Of a stretch of 35,589 bases of DNA, positions 22,533-31,285 are shown in pieces. The stretch spans positions 1-35,589 of the forward strand of contig JAEZZY010000026.1 in assembly GCA_023418315.1 (NCBI GenBank), given 5' to 3'. The stretch's first letter is position 1. The number at the start of each line of letters is the position of its first letter. The notes beneath the pieces were generated by a model that saw only the letters and a program-made list of their open reading frames with translations, made no database searches and was not told the DNA's origin. The position numbers were made by a program, and so were the translations under genes. The DNA comes from Bacteroidota bacterium. GTDB taxonomy: Bacteria; Bacteroidota; Bacteroidia; Chitinophagales; Chitinophagaceae.

Positions 22533-24827
22533 TTAGTTATTCCACTCTTCATCGGGAATCACAGGGGCATGTTCTATGTCTTGGTCGCTTTCTTCTTCTG
22601 CACGGGTGGGACCGGTATGTCCGTAGGGTGTGGTTTCAGCCCGTTCTTCACTTACCGGATCGTAGAAAGCGCAATCTTTATAACCTTCCGGTTCGTCAAA
22701 TTTCGCTTCGGGGTCAATGCCGGTGGATTTATCCGCATATATTTTCTTCATAAAATAAGCCCATACCGGCAAGGCGGCCGCAGCACCTTGCCCCAGTGCT
22801 TCGCTTCGAAAACGCAGCGAGCGGTCATCACAGCCTACCCATGCACCCGCAAGTAGCTGTGGCGTATAGCCTATAAACCAGGCATCTGCCTGCTTATTGG
22901 TCGTACCGGTTTTCCCGGCTATCTGGGCGTTTATACCGTAGCGGTAGCGTATGCGTTTGGCGGTACCGTAATCCACCACACCCCGCATCATTTTCACCAT
23001 GGTATAGGCGGTATTGGCAGGGATGATTTCTTTTTGCTGGGGTACAAAGCTCTTGATGATATTTCCGTTTTTATCTTCAATTTTAGTGATATAAAGCGGT
23101 TTAGTATTCATGCCGTTTGTAGGGAACATCGTATAAGACCAGAGCATTTCATACAAGGATACATCCGAAACGCCTAAAGCGATAGCCGGCACTTTGGCAA
23201 GCTCTGAAGCAATGCCGCAGCGATGGGCAAAATCTACAAAAGCATTAATTCCTACCTGATTGATTAGATATAACGCGGCATTGTTGATAGACAGCGCAAG
23301 TGCTTTACTCATAGGCAAACTACCGTATTTGCTGCCTCCCGCATCATAATAAGTAGGATGAAAACCCGGAAAATGCTGGGACGTAGTGGAAACCGAGCCG
23401 CAAGCGGAAAATCCGTTATCTACGGCAAAGGTATAGAGCAGCGGCTTGATGGTAGAACCCACTTGCCTGCCGGAGCTGAGGTTTACGTGGTCATACTGAA
23501 AAAAATTGTGGTCAATACCGCCTACCCATGCTTTTATCTCGCCCGTGAAAGGATCCATCGCCATAAAGCCTGCCTGCAAAAACATTTTCATATATTTGAT
23601 GGAATCTATAGGGCTCATAAACGTATCCACCTCCCGTTTTTTATTCCATGCGAATACTTTCATTTTCACTTTCGTATTCATCACCTTCATCATTTCTTCT
23701 TCCGATTTTCCATCTTCTTTCATCAGCCGGTAGCGCTCGGTTTGTTTGATGCTTCGCTTCAGATTCGCCTTCAGGCTGCCTTCCCATATACTGCCGTCTT
23801 TATAACCTGCTTGTGCCGTAAAGAGCTTTTGCATGTCTTTTAAATGCTCTTCCACAGCCTGCTCGGCATAACGCTGCATGCGCACGTCGAGCGTGGTATA
23901 TATTTTCAATCCGTCTTTATAAATGCTATATCCGTCGCGGCTTTCGGGCTTCTTCACATCTTTCAGCAGCTTTTTCACTTCTTTCTCTACTTCCTGACGG
24001 AAATAGGGAGCCATACCCTCATGATAATCGAGCTTATGATAATTGAGTTTTATAGGCTTTGCCGTATATTTTTCATAATCAGCAGCGGAGAGAAATCCAT
24101 ATTTGAGCATTTGCCCCAGCACTACATTCCGTCTTTTCCTTGCGTTTTCGGGATTGCGACGCGGGTTGTAGAGCGTATTTCCTTTCAGCATTCCGATCAG
24201 CACGGCTGCCTCATCCACCGTGAGCTTGTCCGGTTCTTTACTAAAAAACGTAAGCGCCGAATTTTTTATACCATATACATTATCGCCAAAGGGTACGGTA
24301 TTCAGGTAAAGCGTGATGATTTCATTTTTTGTCAGATTGGTTTCCAATTTCACTGCAAGTACCCATTCTTTTAGTTTAATAAAAGGCATGGTGAAAAAAT
24401 TGGGATTGCGGCGCGGGAAAAGATTTTTGGCTAATTGCTGGGTAATGGTGCTGCCGCCGCCTTCCTTACCCAAAAGCAATACGGCCCGGAGGATGGCGCG
24501 TCCGTCAATACCTGAGTGTTCGTAAAAACGGGCATCTTCCGTAGCCAACAACGCATTGATGGCATTGGGAGAAATTTCTTCATACGCGCTATTGGAACGG
24601 TCTTGCACAAAATAACGTCCCATCAGCGTTCCGTCGGAGGCATACACCTCGGAGGATAAAGCGCTGCTCGGGTTTTCCAGCTCCTTCATGGAAGGCATAT
24701 AACCCAGCAATCCGAAGTTGATCAACACGATGACTACATTGAAGCTAAGTACTCCTAACCAGAAGGCGAGCCACAGAAGGCGGACGAGTTTATTTCTTTT
24801 GGGAACTGTAGGTTTATTTTGCGCCAT
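22533..24827 (-). CDS. Penicillin-binding protein 1A (bifunctional transglycosylase/transpeptidase)
   Basis: The 764-residue class A PBP polymerises and cross-links peptidoglycan. It has a cytoplasmic tail, one transmembrane anchor (about 16-42), a GT51 domain with catalytic E97 (ATEDARFYEHSGID), GGGSTITQQLAKNLF (123-137) and LNTVPFGDNVYG (175-186). The transpeptidase domain has nucleophile S458 with K461 (GSTIK), S513-I-N515 and K639-T-G (AGKTGTT). The block before the serine is RQVGS rather than the more common RQPGS. An acidic tail of about 50 residues ends the protein. It has its own -7 box (24837-24844), divergent from tRNA-Arg. Confidence 0.96.
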   Translation of the reverse strand: MAQNKPTVPKRNKLVRLLWLAFWLGVLSFNVVIVLINFGLLGYMPSMKELENPSSALSSEVYASDGTLMGRYFVQDRSNSAYEEISPNAINALLATEDARFYEHSGIDGRAILRAVLLLGKEGGGSTITQQLAKNLFPRRNPNFFTMPFIKLKEWVLAVKLETNLTKNEIITLYLNTVPFGDNVYGIKNSALTFFSKEPDKLTVDEAAVLIGMLKGNTLYNPRRNPENARKRRNVVLGQMLKYGFLSAADYEKYTAKPIKLNYHKLDYHEGMAPYFRQEVEKEVKKLLKDVKKPESRDGYSIYKDGLKIYTTLDVRMQRYAEQAVEEHLKDMQKLFTAQAGYKDGSIWEGSLKANLKRSIKQTERYRLMKEDGKSEEEMMKVMNTKVKMKVFAWNKKREVDTFMSPIDSIKYMKMFLQAGFMAMDPFTGEIKAWVGGIDHNFFQYDHVNLSSGRQVGSTIKPLLYTFAVDNGFSACGSVSTTSQHFPGFHPTYYDAGGSKYGSLPMSKALALSINNAALYLINQVGINAFVDFAHRCGIASELAKVPAIALGVSDVSLYEMLWSYTMFPTNGMNTKPLYITKIEDKNGNIIKSFVPQQKEIIPANTAYTMVKMMRGVVDYGTAKRIRYRYGINAQIAGKTGTTNKQADAWFIGYTPQLLAGAWVGCDDRSLRFRSEALGQGAAAALPVWAYFMKKIYADKSTGIDPEAKFDEPEGYKDCAFYDPVSEERAETTPYGHTGPTRAEEESDQDIEHAPVIPDEEWNN

Positions 24828-24836
24828 AGCGTTTCA

Positions 24837-24844
24837 CAAAGCTA
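24837..24844 (-). promoter_or_regulatory. -7 box of the PBP1A gene
   Basis: TAGCTTTG on the minus strand, perfect TAnnTTTG, 9 bases before the ATG; a very short leader is implied. -33 unclear. Confidence 0.6.
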
Positions 24845-24889
24845 ATTATTCGGATAAAACTAAAAAGTAAAAAGATTATGAAAAGCCTT

Positions 24890-24919
24890 TTGGAAAATAA
24901 AAGTACATCCTTATCTTTG
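24890..24919 (+). promoter_or_regulatory. Consensus promoter of tRNA-Arg
   Basis: TTG (24890-24892), 19 bases, then TATCTTTG (24912-24919), with the mature tRNA starting 13 bases later. It is the same spacing as the promoter at 19215-19244. Confidence 0.8.
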
Positions 24920-24932
24920 CGCTCCATTTAAT

Positions 24933-25006
24933 GGCTCCGTAGCTCAACTGAATAGAGCATTTGACTACGGATCAAAAGGTTTCAGGTTTGAATCCTGACG
25001 GGGTCA
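24933..25006 (+). tRNA. tRNA-Arg, anticodon ACG
   Basis: A 74-base cloverleaf. Acceptor GGCTCCG pairs with CGGGGTC (two G-U pairs), D stem GCTC/GAGC, anticodon stem TTTGA/TCAAA with loop CTACGGA (anticodon ACG at 24967-24969), T stem TCAGG/CCTGA with loop TTTGAAT, discriminator A. The 3' CCA is not encoded. ACG is normally edited to ICG and reads CGN arginine codons. Confidence 0.95.
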
Positions 25007-25016
25007 CTAAGTATAT

Positions 25017-25048
25017 AAAGGGTTTCAGCCAATCGGTTGAAGCCCTTT
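25017..25048 (+). terminator. Terminator of tRNA-Arg
   Basis: A 14-bp stem (25017-25030 with 25035-25048, two G-U pairs) with a 4-base loop begins 11 bases after the tRNA and ends in CCCTTTTC. Confidence 0.85.
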
Positions 25049-25343
25049 TCACTGGCGGAAAAATGCCACTCTCCTATTTTTCTTTTTATTTTTTCAAAAA
25101 AAAAACTCATCCTCCCCAACGAATTTCCTGTCCTGCTCGTCTTACATAGGAACAACGATTTTTTTCGGTAAAATTTGGAATATTGAATTGATTTAACTTT
25201 TTTGCATTCAATTCTGACCGACAAATCAACTAAAAAACAATACTTTTTATAAGCACATTTCTACCTAACCAAAATATTAAACCAAGAAGCCGTACACTAT
25301 CCTTACTACTTCTGGTCTGTTACTTAAAGGTTTTTATAAAGAA
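25049..25343. other. Non-coding region upstream of the ECF sigma gene
   Basis: About 295 AT-rich bases. I see no gene and no clear TAnnTTTG box near the ECF start. If the gene is autoregulated, its promoter would be of an unknown type and could lie here. Confidence 0.5.
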
Positions 25344-25931
25344 ATGATGCAAACAATCCCACACATTTCGGATGCCGCACTCGTAGATGCTTATCTGCAA
25401 GGAAATGTCTCCGCCATCGAAACGCTTATTTATCGTCATAAGGATAAGTTGTACACTTCTATTTATTTGCTGGTAAAAGATAAATATACCGCAGAAGATA
25501 TTTTTCAGGATACGTTTCTGAAAATCGTTCGTACGCTGAAGGAAGACCGCTATAATGAGCAGGGAAAGTTTCTCCCTTGGGCATTGCGTGTAGCGCATAA
25601 TCTCTGTATGGATCATTTTCGAAAAGCACGTAAACATATACCTATCACCACGCCGGACGGGCAGGATATCCTGGCCTTGTTTGATATGCGGGAAGAAACT
25701 CCTATCGGGAAAATAGAAACCCAGCAAACCCAGCACCATATACGTCTCCTTATAGAAGAACTACCCGAAGAACAACGAGAAGTAGTGGTCTTTCGGATAT
25801 ACGGATCGCTTAGCTACAAAGAAATTGCGGAAATAACCGGCGTAAGCATCAATACCGCCCTTGGGCGGATGCGCTATGCCTTGCTCAATTTGCGCAAATC
25901 CATTCGTGAAAAACAAATGGTGCTGCGATAA
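25344..25931 (+). CDS. ECF-type RNA polymerase sigma factor
   Basis: A 195-residue sigma-70 family member with region 2 (about 10-95; LIYRHKDKLYTSIYLLVKDKYTAEDIFQDTFLKIV, then LPWALRVAHNLCMDHFRK) and region 4 (about 130-185; LPEEQREVVVFRIYGSLSYKEIAEITGVSINTALGRMRYAL), joined by a short linker, which is the ECF layout. No anti-sigma gene is adjacent: the next gene is rsmE, 26 bases downstream on the same strand. Its signal and regulon cannot be inferred. The ATG-ATG pair at 25344 makes the start uncertain by one codon. Confidence 0.92.
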   Translation: MMQTIPHISDAALVDAYLQGNVSAIETLIYRHKDKLYTSIYLLVKDKYTAEDIFQDTFLKIVRTLKEDRYNEQGKFLPWALRVAHNLCMDHFRKARKHIPITTPDGQDILALFDMREETPIGKIETQQTQHHIRLLIEELPEEQREVVVFRIYGSLSYKEIAEITGVSINTALGRMRYALLNLRKSIREKQMVLR

Positions 25932-25943
25932 CGACATTTCCAT

Positions 25944-25951
25944 TATCTTGC
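25944..25951 (+). promoter_or_regulatory. Possible -7 box before rsmE
   Basis: TATCTTGC, the same variant as before mutS, ends 6 bases before the rsmE ATG (25958). If real, transcription would start at or near the start codon. Confidence 0.25.
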
Positions 25952-25957
25952 CTGTTG

Positions 25958-26674
25958 ATGGCATTACCTGTTTTTTACTATCCCCCGGTCTATCAGGAAG
26001 CAAGCAATCTTTTGCTGGAAGGCGATATAGTGAAGCATATTGTGCAAGTGCTGCGAATGAAAAGCGGCGAACAATTACAACTTACGGACGGTAAAGGCAC
26101 TTCTGCCCTTGCTACCATCCTCCATACTTCCAAAAAAAGCTGTGAAGTACGCCTGTCGGATATACAAAAGCTGCCGCAGCCCCCCACCCGTTTTTGCCTT
26201 GCTATAGCATTCACCAAAAATGCAAGCCGCAATGAATGGCTTTTGGAAAAAGCAACCGAGTTGGGCGCTTCGGTTATCCAGCCGTTAATGACCCACCGCA
26301 CCGAGCGGGTACACAGCAAAGAAGAACGCTGGCAAAATATATTGGTATCGGCTATGTTGCAATCGCAGCAATATTATCTGCCCGTTTTAGAAAAACCGAA
26401 AGAATTGAAAACAGTGGTAATAGAACTAAAAATGTATGAACAAAAATTTATCGCACACTGTGAAAAAGAAAGACCGAGAGCCGCTCTGTCCCGGCTTTTA
26501 CAGCCTCAAAAAAACACCTGTGTTTTAATAGGCCCGGAAGGAGATTTTACACCGGAAGAAATTGAAACGGCTATGGATAATGGCTTTGAAGGAATTGATT
26601 TAGGAAATAACCGATTGCGAACAGAAACCGCGGCTATAACGGTTTGCGCTTATTTTAAACTGATGAATCCATGA
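25958..26674 (+). CDS. rsmE: 16S rRNA (uracil-1498-N3) methyltransferase
   Basis: A 238-residue SPOUT methyltransferase that modifies U1498 of 16S rRNA using SAM. It has an N-terminal PUA-like part (about 1-70) and a SPOUT domain with AFTKNASRNEWLLEKATELG (84-103), QSQQYYLP (135-142), IGPEGDF (191-197) and LGNNRLRTETAA (215-226), the last two forming the SAM-binding knot. An upstream TTG (25955) directly precedes the ATG at 25958; ATG is chosen. Its stop overlaps the DUF4159 start by 4 bases. Confidence 0.95.
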   Translation: MALPVFYYPPVYQEASNLLLEGDIVKHIVQVLRMKSGEQLQLTDGKGTSALATILHTSKKSCEVRLSDIQKLPQPPTRFCLAIAFTKNASRNEWLLEKATELGASVIQPLMTHRTERVHSKEERWQNILVSAMLQSQQYYLPVLEKPKELKTVVIELKMYEQKFIAHCEKERPRAALSRLLQPQKNTCVLIGPEGDFTPEEIETAMDNGFEGIDLGNNRLRTETAAITVCAYFKLMNP

Positions 26675-27327
26675 GAAAATTATCGTGCGTATTAGCCTCT
26701 TTACTTTTTTGCGTGTTTATAGGAAATGCACAACAGATAAAGCTCGCCTTGCTCGTATATGGCGGTGGCGGCGATTGGTATGCCAACCCTACTTCCCTAA
26801 AAAACCTTGCAGCTTTTTGCAATCAACAGCTCCAAACCAAACTTGACCTAAAAGAAGCACAGGTAGAAGTGGCAAGCCCCGAATTATTCAATTATCCTTT
26901 CCTGCACCTGACCGGGCATGGGCGTTGGACACTCAACGATGCCGAAGCACAAAACCTAAAAAACTATTTAGAAGCAGGTGGTTTTTTGCATATAGATGAC
27001 AACTACGGACTGGATGAATATGTGCGTCCGGCATTGAAAAAAATTTTCCCCGAATTATCGCTGCAAGAGCTTCCCTTCACGCATCCTATTTATCATCAAA
27101 AATTCAATTTCAACAACGGATTGCCTAAAGTACACGAGCATGACAACAAACCGCCCAAAGGCTATGGCTTGATTTACAAAGGACGATTGGTTTGTTTTTA
27201 CACTACGGAAACCGACCTTGGAGATGGCTGGGAAGATGCGGAAGTGCACCACGATAATCCCGAAAAACGCTTGCAAGCCTTGCAAATGGGAGCCAATATA
27301 ATTCAGTATGTATTTATAGGAAAGTAA
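26671..27327 (+). CDS. DUF4159 family exported protein
   Basis: A 218-residue protein with a signal peptide (about 1-20, ending GNAQ) and the DUF4159 pattern: YGGGGDWYANPTSLKNL, PELFNYPFLHLTGHGRWTL, NYLEAGGFLHIDDNYG and HPIYHQKFNF. The domain resembles a glutamine-amidotransferase-like fold and is common in Bacteroidota; its function is unknown. Translation is probably coupled to rsmE (ATGA overlap, 26671-26674). It converges with the glycan operon with one base between the stops. Confidence 0.88.
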   Translation: MRKLSCVLASLLFCVFIGNAQQIKLALLVYGGGGDWYANPTSLKNLAAFCNQQLQTKLDLKEAQVEVASPELFNYPFLHLTGHGRWTLNDAEAQNLKNYLEAGGFLHIDDNYGLDEYVRPALKKIFPELSLQELPFTHPIYHQKFNFNNGLPKVHEHDNKPPKGYGLIYKGRLVCFYTTETDLGDGWEDAEVHHDNPEKRLQALQMGANIIQYVFIGK

Positions 27328-27328
27328 A

Positions 27329-28246
27329 TCAATACCACAAACGAGCCTTTACTTTTTTAAGATAATGCAAAGCGTCGTTTCCAATCGGTTTCCTTTTTTC
27401 CCTAAACGGAATGCTGAAAATCTTGATCCATGAAGCGAAATAAGTACCTACATGCTTAGGAACAAGTTTCAGGAATTGAAGATTCCACATGAATGCGGTA
27501 GTAAAAAAATACCTAAGCGGAAGATAACGCCATGCGACAATGGATTTATTCACCCATTGCATCTGTACTTTTTTATGATTGGGTTGCCTTCCCAAAGGAG
27601 ATTCTTTATGCCATACAAGTACGCTGCTATCATAGGCTAAGGTATAGCCGGCATCAAGAACGCGGTAGCTGAGGTCGTATTCTTCCATACCGTAAAAAAA
27701 ATTCTCCGGATAGTAGCCTGTTTTTTGAAACAACTCGCTACGCATGAGATGTGCCGCCCCTATGAAATAAGAAGTCAGAAACCATTCTTTGTCTTTGTAT
27801 TCTTCATAGCGCTTATGCGGCAAAGCCGATTCCTGCCGCTCTTTGGTATCCCAATAATAGATATTGAGCGTGATGACGGCGGTGTTGTTTTCTACAAACT
27901 GCGGTTTGCTAAAGAGCGTGGCGGTTGTGGCTATGGCATCGGTTTTTTCAAGCAATACGTCATCATCCAGCACTAAAAGATAAGGGCTTTTTGCTTTTTT
28001 GATCAAGTAATTTCTACCTCTTGCCACGCCCAGGTTTTCATTATGATCTATAAATTCTGCCTTTATTGCCGGATGTAATGCAATAAATTCTTTCACGTCT
28101 TCATAGGAGTCGGTAGAGGCATTATTGAGGATCAACGTTTCCGCTACATAGCGCTCCACATCTTGCTGCGTTGCCAGAGATTCTAAAAAACACAGCAAAT
28201 CATAGGCACGATTGTAGGTGATGACCAGAATGGAGATAGACGGCAT
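27329..28246 (-). CDS. Family 2 glycosyltransferase
   Basis: A 305-residue GT-A fold enzyme: SILVITYNR (4-12), NNASTD (41-46), the metal-binding D94-D95-D96 in LVLDDDVLL and a GMEEYDLSYR block further on, which is the usual acceptor-side motif. It transfers a nucleotide-activated sugar to a glycan; donor and acceptor are unknown. A basic, slightly hydrophobic C-terminus may associate with the membrane. It is the last gene of the four-gene glycan operon, 24 bases behind the GT4 gene. Confidence 0.9.
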   Translation of the reverse strand: MPSISILVITYNRAYDLLCFLESLATQQDVERYVAETLILNNASTDSYEDVKEFIALHPAIKAEFIDHNENLGVARGRNYLIKKAKSPYLLVLDDDVLLEKTDAIATTATLFSKPQFVENNTAVITLNIYYWDTKERQESALPHKRYEEYKDKEWFLTSYFIGAAHLMRSELFQKTGYYPENFFYGMEEYDLSYRVLDAGYTLAYDSSVLVWHKESPLGRQPNHKKVQMQWVNKSIVAWRYLPLRYFFTTAFMWNLQFLKLVPKHVGTYFASWIKIFSIPFREKRKPIGNDALHYLKKVKARLWY

Positions 28247-28270
28247 GTTGCTAAGCTATGAAATAATAAG

Positions 28271-29470
28271 CTACGCCAGCAACGCTCTGTAGCCTTTTTG
28301 AAATTTTTCTTTTGAAAACTCTTTTTTTACGCTTTGGTAGGCATGTTCAGCTATGCTTGAAAGCATCTGCGGCTGAGATAAAATACCCTGAAGAATGTGA
28401 ATAATTTCTGCAATCATTTTTTCTTCATCTACCACTTCTTGTATCAAGTAACCGTTTTTTTCATGTTGGATATTTTCGGGTATAGCATCCACAGCCGGTA
28501 CAATCATAGGCGAGCCAAAAGCCATCGCTTCCATCATCACTACGGGAAACCCTTCAAAAGCAGATGTCATCAACAAGATGTCGTGTTCTTTATGAAAATC
28601 ATACACCGCTTCACCTCCTATCAAAGAGCCTATAAAATAGTTTTTCAAATGCTCCGGTATTTCTTCTTCAAACGAGCCGGCAAGGCTAAAACGAACTGGC
28701 AGATTCAATTCCTTACATCTGTCTATCACTTTGAAAAGAATCCATAATCTTTTTTGATGCCCGCCGCGTCCGGCATAGTAAATTTTTAAAGGAAGCTGAA
28801 AGTCCTTCCTGATGAGCTTTTCGGGAATGTATTCCAAACAATTTTTAATGACGGTATATTTTTCTAAATAGCTTAAAGGAATGCCCTTGTCCTCATGCAC
28901 TTTTTTGAATATTTCGGTTTTGAACACATCGCCTATGACAACACGCTTTTGAAGAAACCGCATAAACGGTGCCCACACCCAAAGGAATTTATCTTCATGC
29001 ACATGAATCAAGTCAATAATAGCAATATCACGACGGATATGCGGCGTAAGCTTATATCCGAAATTACACTGACCTATAAAGACCTTGGGGCTTTTGTTTT
29101 GATGATTGATATAAGCTGCGACCACACCTCTCCAAAAGAAATTCTGCCAGTAATGGGATTTATTATCCGTGTGCGAATGAATATCGCGGACGGTGATATT
29201 GGGCCGTTCAAAGAAATGCAACATCCCTTCATTCTGTGATTTTTTTGTAAAAAAAACGATGAGCTTTTTATCGGGGAAGGCATTGACAATTTCTGCATTC
29301 ACACGCTCGGCACCGCCGATGTGATAATCGGGAAAAAAGAAAAACAAATCATATTCTTCCGGCAAAGGATGTTGCTTCGCATAGCGCTTACCGGCGCTCA
29401 CAAACGGGAACATGATGAGCTGCTCTATATAACGTTTGATGGTGAAAAGAGGGTACAGCCAACGATTCAT
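28271..29470 (-). CDS. Family 4 (GT-B) glycosyltransferase
   Basis: A 399-residue enzyme. The N-terminal Rossmann half has GGAERVN (52-58); the C-terminal half has KIYYAGRGGHQKR (229-241) and the retaining-GT4 E-x7-E motif, E306-GFPVVMM-E314. It is a sugar transferase for a surface glycan, with unknown donor. Its ATG overlaps the upstream methyltransferase stop by 4 bases, so the two are coupled. Confidence 0.9.
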   Translation of the reverse strand: MNRWLYPLFTIKRYIEQLIMFPFVSAGKRYAKQHPLPEEYDLFFFFPDYHIGGAERVNAEIVNAFPDKKLIVFFTKKSQNEGMLHFFERPNITVRDIHSHTDNKSHYWQNFFWRGVVAAYINHQNKSPKVFIGQCNFGYKLTPHIRRDIAIIDLIHVHEDKFLWVWAPFMRFLQKRVVIGDVFKTEIFKKVHEDKGIPLSYLEKYTVIKNCLEYIPEKLIRKDFQLPLKIYYAGRGGHQKRLWILFKVIDRCKELNLPVRFSLAGSFEEEIPEHLKNYFIGSLIGGEAVYDFHKEHDILLMTSAFEGFPVVMMEAMAFGSPMIVPAVDAIPENIQHEKNGYLIQEVVDEEKMIAEIIHILQGILSQPQMLSSIAEHAYQSVKKEFSKEKFQKGYRALLA

Positions 29471-30177
29471 TTTTCAATTTTGGTAACTACTCCGCAATGT
29501 CCTATGGCAATACCATGCAAAGGCAAATGGGTTTGAATTTGTTTTTTCTTATACAACAAAAAATAAAACGGAAGTCCTAATAAATATAATCCGAAACGGA
29601 TGACCTTAGGCAATGAATTTCTTTTTATCCAAAGACTCCAAAAATGTGCGAGTGCGCTATTCCAGCTTCCATAGCCTATAATTCCGTCGGTAGTAAAACC
29701 GGCATGACCGAAAAGGCTTTTCAGTTTGTAATAAGAAAAGCGGTTGAAGTCATAAGGCACATCATGATAGTAGAATAAAAATGGAACAGTGAAGATTAAA
29801 GTACCATTAGGTTTTAGCACACGATGGGCTTCTGCAATTACTTTTTCAGGAAATTCACAATGCTCCAGCACTTCTATCAACATAACCGTATCGTATTTTT
29901 CATTTTTGGAAGGGATAGTGATACCATCCCAATACATATCCGGTTTGAAAACATCATCATTATAAATAGGGTTGTCGATATCTAATCCTGTATAGGAAGT
30001 TGCGGGCGTATTGCTTAATATCCAGTCTTTATAGGGCATTCTGCCGCAGCCTATGTCCAGAATGGTGCCTTTAAAATCCTCGGCTTTCGACTGAATAAAA
30101 TAATTAAGCTCATTACGAACGATATAGGTATCGAACTGAGCAAAATTGGGGAAACGAGGAGTGTGAAGTTGAGGCAT
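29467..30177 (-). CDS. Class I SAM-dependent methyltransferase (glycan operon)
   Basis: A 236-residue protein with the SAM-binding motif ILDIGCG (39-45) and the later EVLEHCEFPEKVIAEAHRVLKPNGTLIFTVPF block typical of methyltransferase type 11/23 domains. The C-terminal hydrophobic stretch (YLLGLPFYFLLYKKK) suggests membrane association. Its position between another methyltransferase and two glycosyltransferases suggests methylation of a sugar or lipid carrier-linked glycan. It lies 7 bases after the previous gene. Confidence 0.87.
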   Translation of the reverse strand: MPQLHTPRFPNFAQFDTYIVRNELNYFIQSKAEDFKGTILDIGCGRMPYKDWILSNTPATSYTGLDIDNPIYNDDVFKPDMYWDGITIPSKNEKYDTVMLIEVLEHCEFPEKVIAEAHRVLKPNGTLIFTVPFLFYYHDVPYDFNRFSYYKLKSLFGHAGFTTDGIIGYGSWNSALAHFWSLWIKRNSLPKVIRFGLYLLGLPFYFLLYKKKQIQTHLPLHGIAIGHCGVVTKIEK

Positions 30178-30184
30178 TAACTGC

Positions 30185-31117
30185 TTATTTTTTTTGTCTT
30201 GAATATACAGAAAGAATGCTTCCGGCTTTTATATTTTCCTTATTGAAGTAGGTAGTAAGAGTGATTATAGGGTAAAGAATAGGATAAAATATTCTTGACA
30301 CTATGTTTTGTCCGGTTTTTAATTTTTGTCTTGCAAAAAAACGATAACGCGATACTGGCTCTTCCTTGATTTCCACTTTATCAAAACCATAGTAAGCGGC
30401 GAGGCGAGTAAGCGATTCTTCATTCCACATATTCATGTGATGAGGTGGCAGATTGAGTGTATGAAACTGATCATATTGATAAAACCAGGGATTGTTGTTC
30501 GGAACACAAATAATTAATTTCCCATTCGGCTTCAGACATTTTATAGCCCCTTCAAGAAAAGAACCTGCATCTGCAATATGTTCCAACACCTGAAACGCAC
30601 ACACTACATCATAGCGGTTGTTTATATCCTCCGCATGTTGTTGTACAAATTCCTTTTTTACATTTAATCCCCTTTGTACAGCGTGGTTTATAGCACTTTC
30701 GTTCAGCTCCAGTCCTGTACACTCACATTTTTTCTTTTCTTTTAGATAATTAAGGAATTTGCCGGAGCCGCATCCTATATCCAAAACTGTAGAGCCTTCT
30801 TCAATAAAATGAATTGCTTCATTGTAGTCCCATTTCCATTCAGAATAATACCAAGGATATTTTTGAAGCGCTTCATAAAACTTCCCGTCACCGGCAAGAT
30901 GATTGGGGTAATAATGCCTATAATGCGTATCAGGGCATTGATACACGCCCACCTGAGGTGTATCTTTGAAATAGGGAGATACATCTATCCCTAATTCTTT
31001 TTGGTATAAATGAATAATGTCTTTTGAAGGAATATGAAATATAAAACTAGATTCCTTTTTAGATATCGGAGATAAAACCAATGCAATATATTTAATGGTG
31101 CAATATACAAAAAACAA
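30185..31117 (-). CDS. Class I SAM-dependent methyltransferase (first gene of glycan operon)
   Basis: A 310-residue frame with the SAM motif VLDIGCGSGKF (111-121), VVCAFQVLEHIADAGSF and CLKPNGKLIICVPNNNPW in the usual order. The N-terminal part (about 28-100) looks like the accessory segment of sugar methyltransferases. No ATG exists in frame between the preceding in-frame stop (31154-31156) and the first domain block; the frame opens with TTG at 31117, and another TTG lies at 31081. The true start is therefore uncertain. It is the promoter-proximal gene of the four-gene operon. Confidence 0.82.
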   Translation of the reverse strand: MFFVYCTIKYIALVLSPISKKESSFIFHIPSKDIIHLYQKELGIDVSPYFKDTPQVGVYQCPDTHYRHYYPNHLAGDGKFYEALQKYPWYYSEWKWDYNEAIHFIEEGSTVLDIGCGSGKFLNYLKEKKKCECTGLELNESAINHAVQRGLNVKKEFVQQHAEDINNRYDVVCAFQVLEHIADAGSFLEGAIKCLKPNGKLIICVPNNNPWFYQYDQFHTLNLPPHHMNMWNEESLTRLAAYYGFDKVEIKEEPVSRYRFFARQKLKTGQNIVSRIFYPILYPIITLTTYFNKENIKAGSILSVYSRQKK

Positions 31118-31285
31118 GCGCTTACTAAGACCACTTGATGCTTGCCTATATAGTTAAGCACACTCTTTCATAACAGAACCGGTTATTACCGTCAAAGAAA
31201 ATTTACACGATAACAATTCCTAATTTACATTTTCATGAAAATGTGTTTTTATAATCATAGCCATCGTTTCTTTTGCATATAATCT

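Noticed and set aside
23844..24374. Plus-strand frame of 176 codons
   Set aside because: Antisense to the transglycosylase part of PBP1A.
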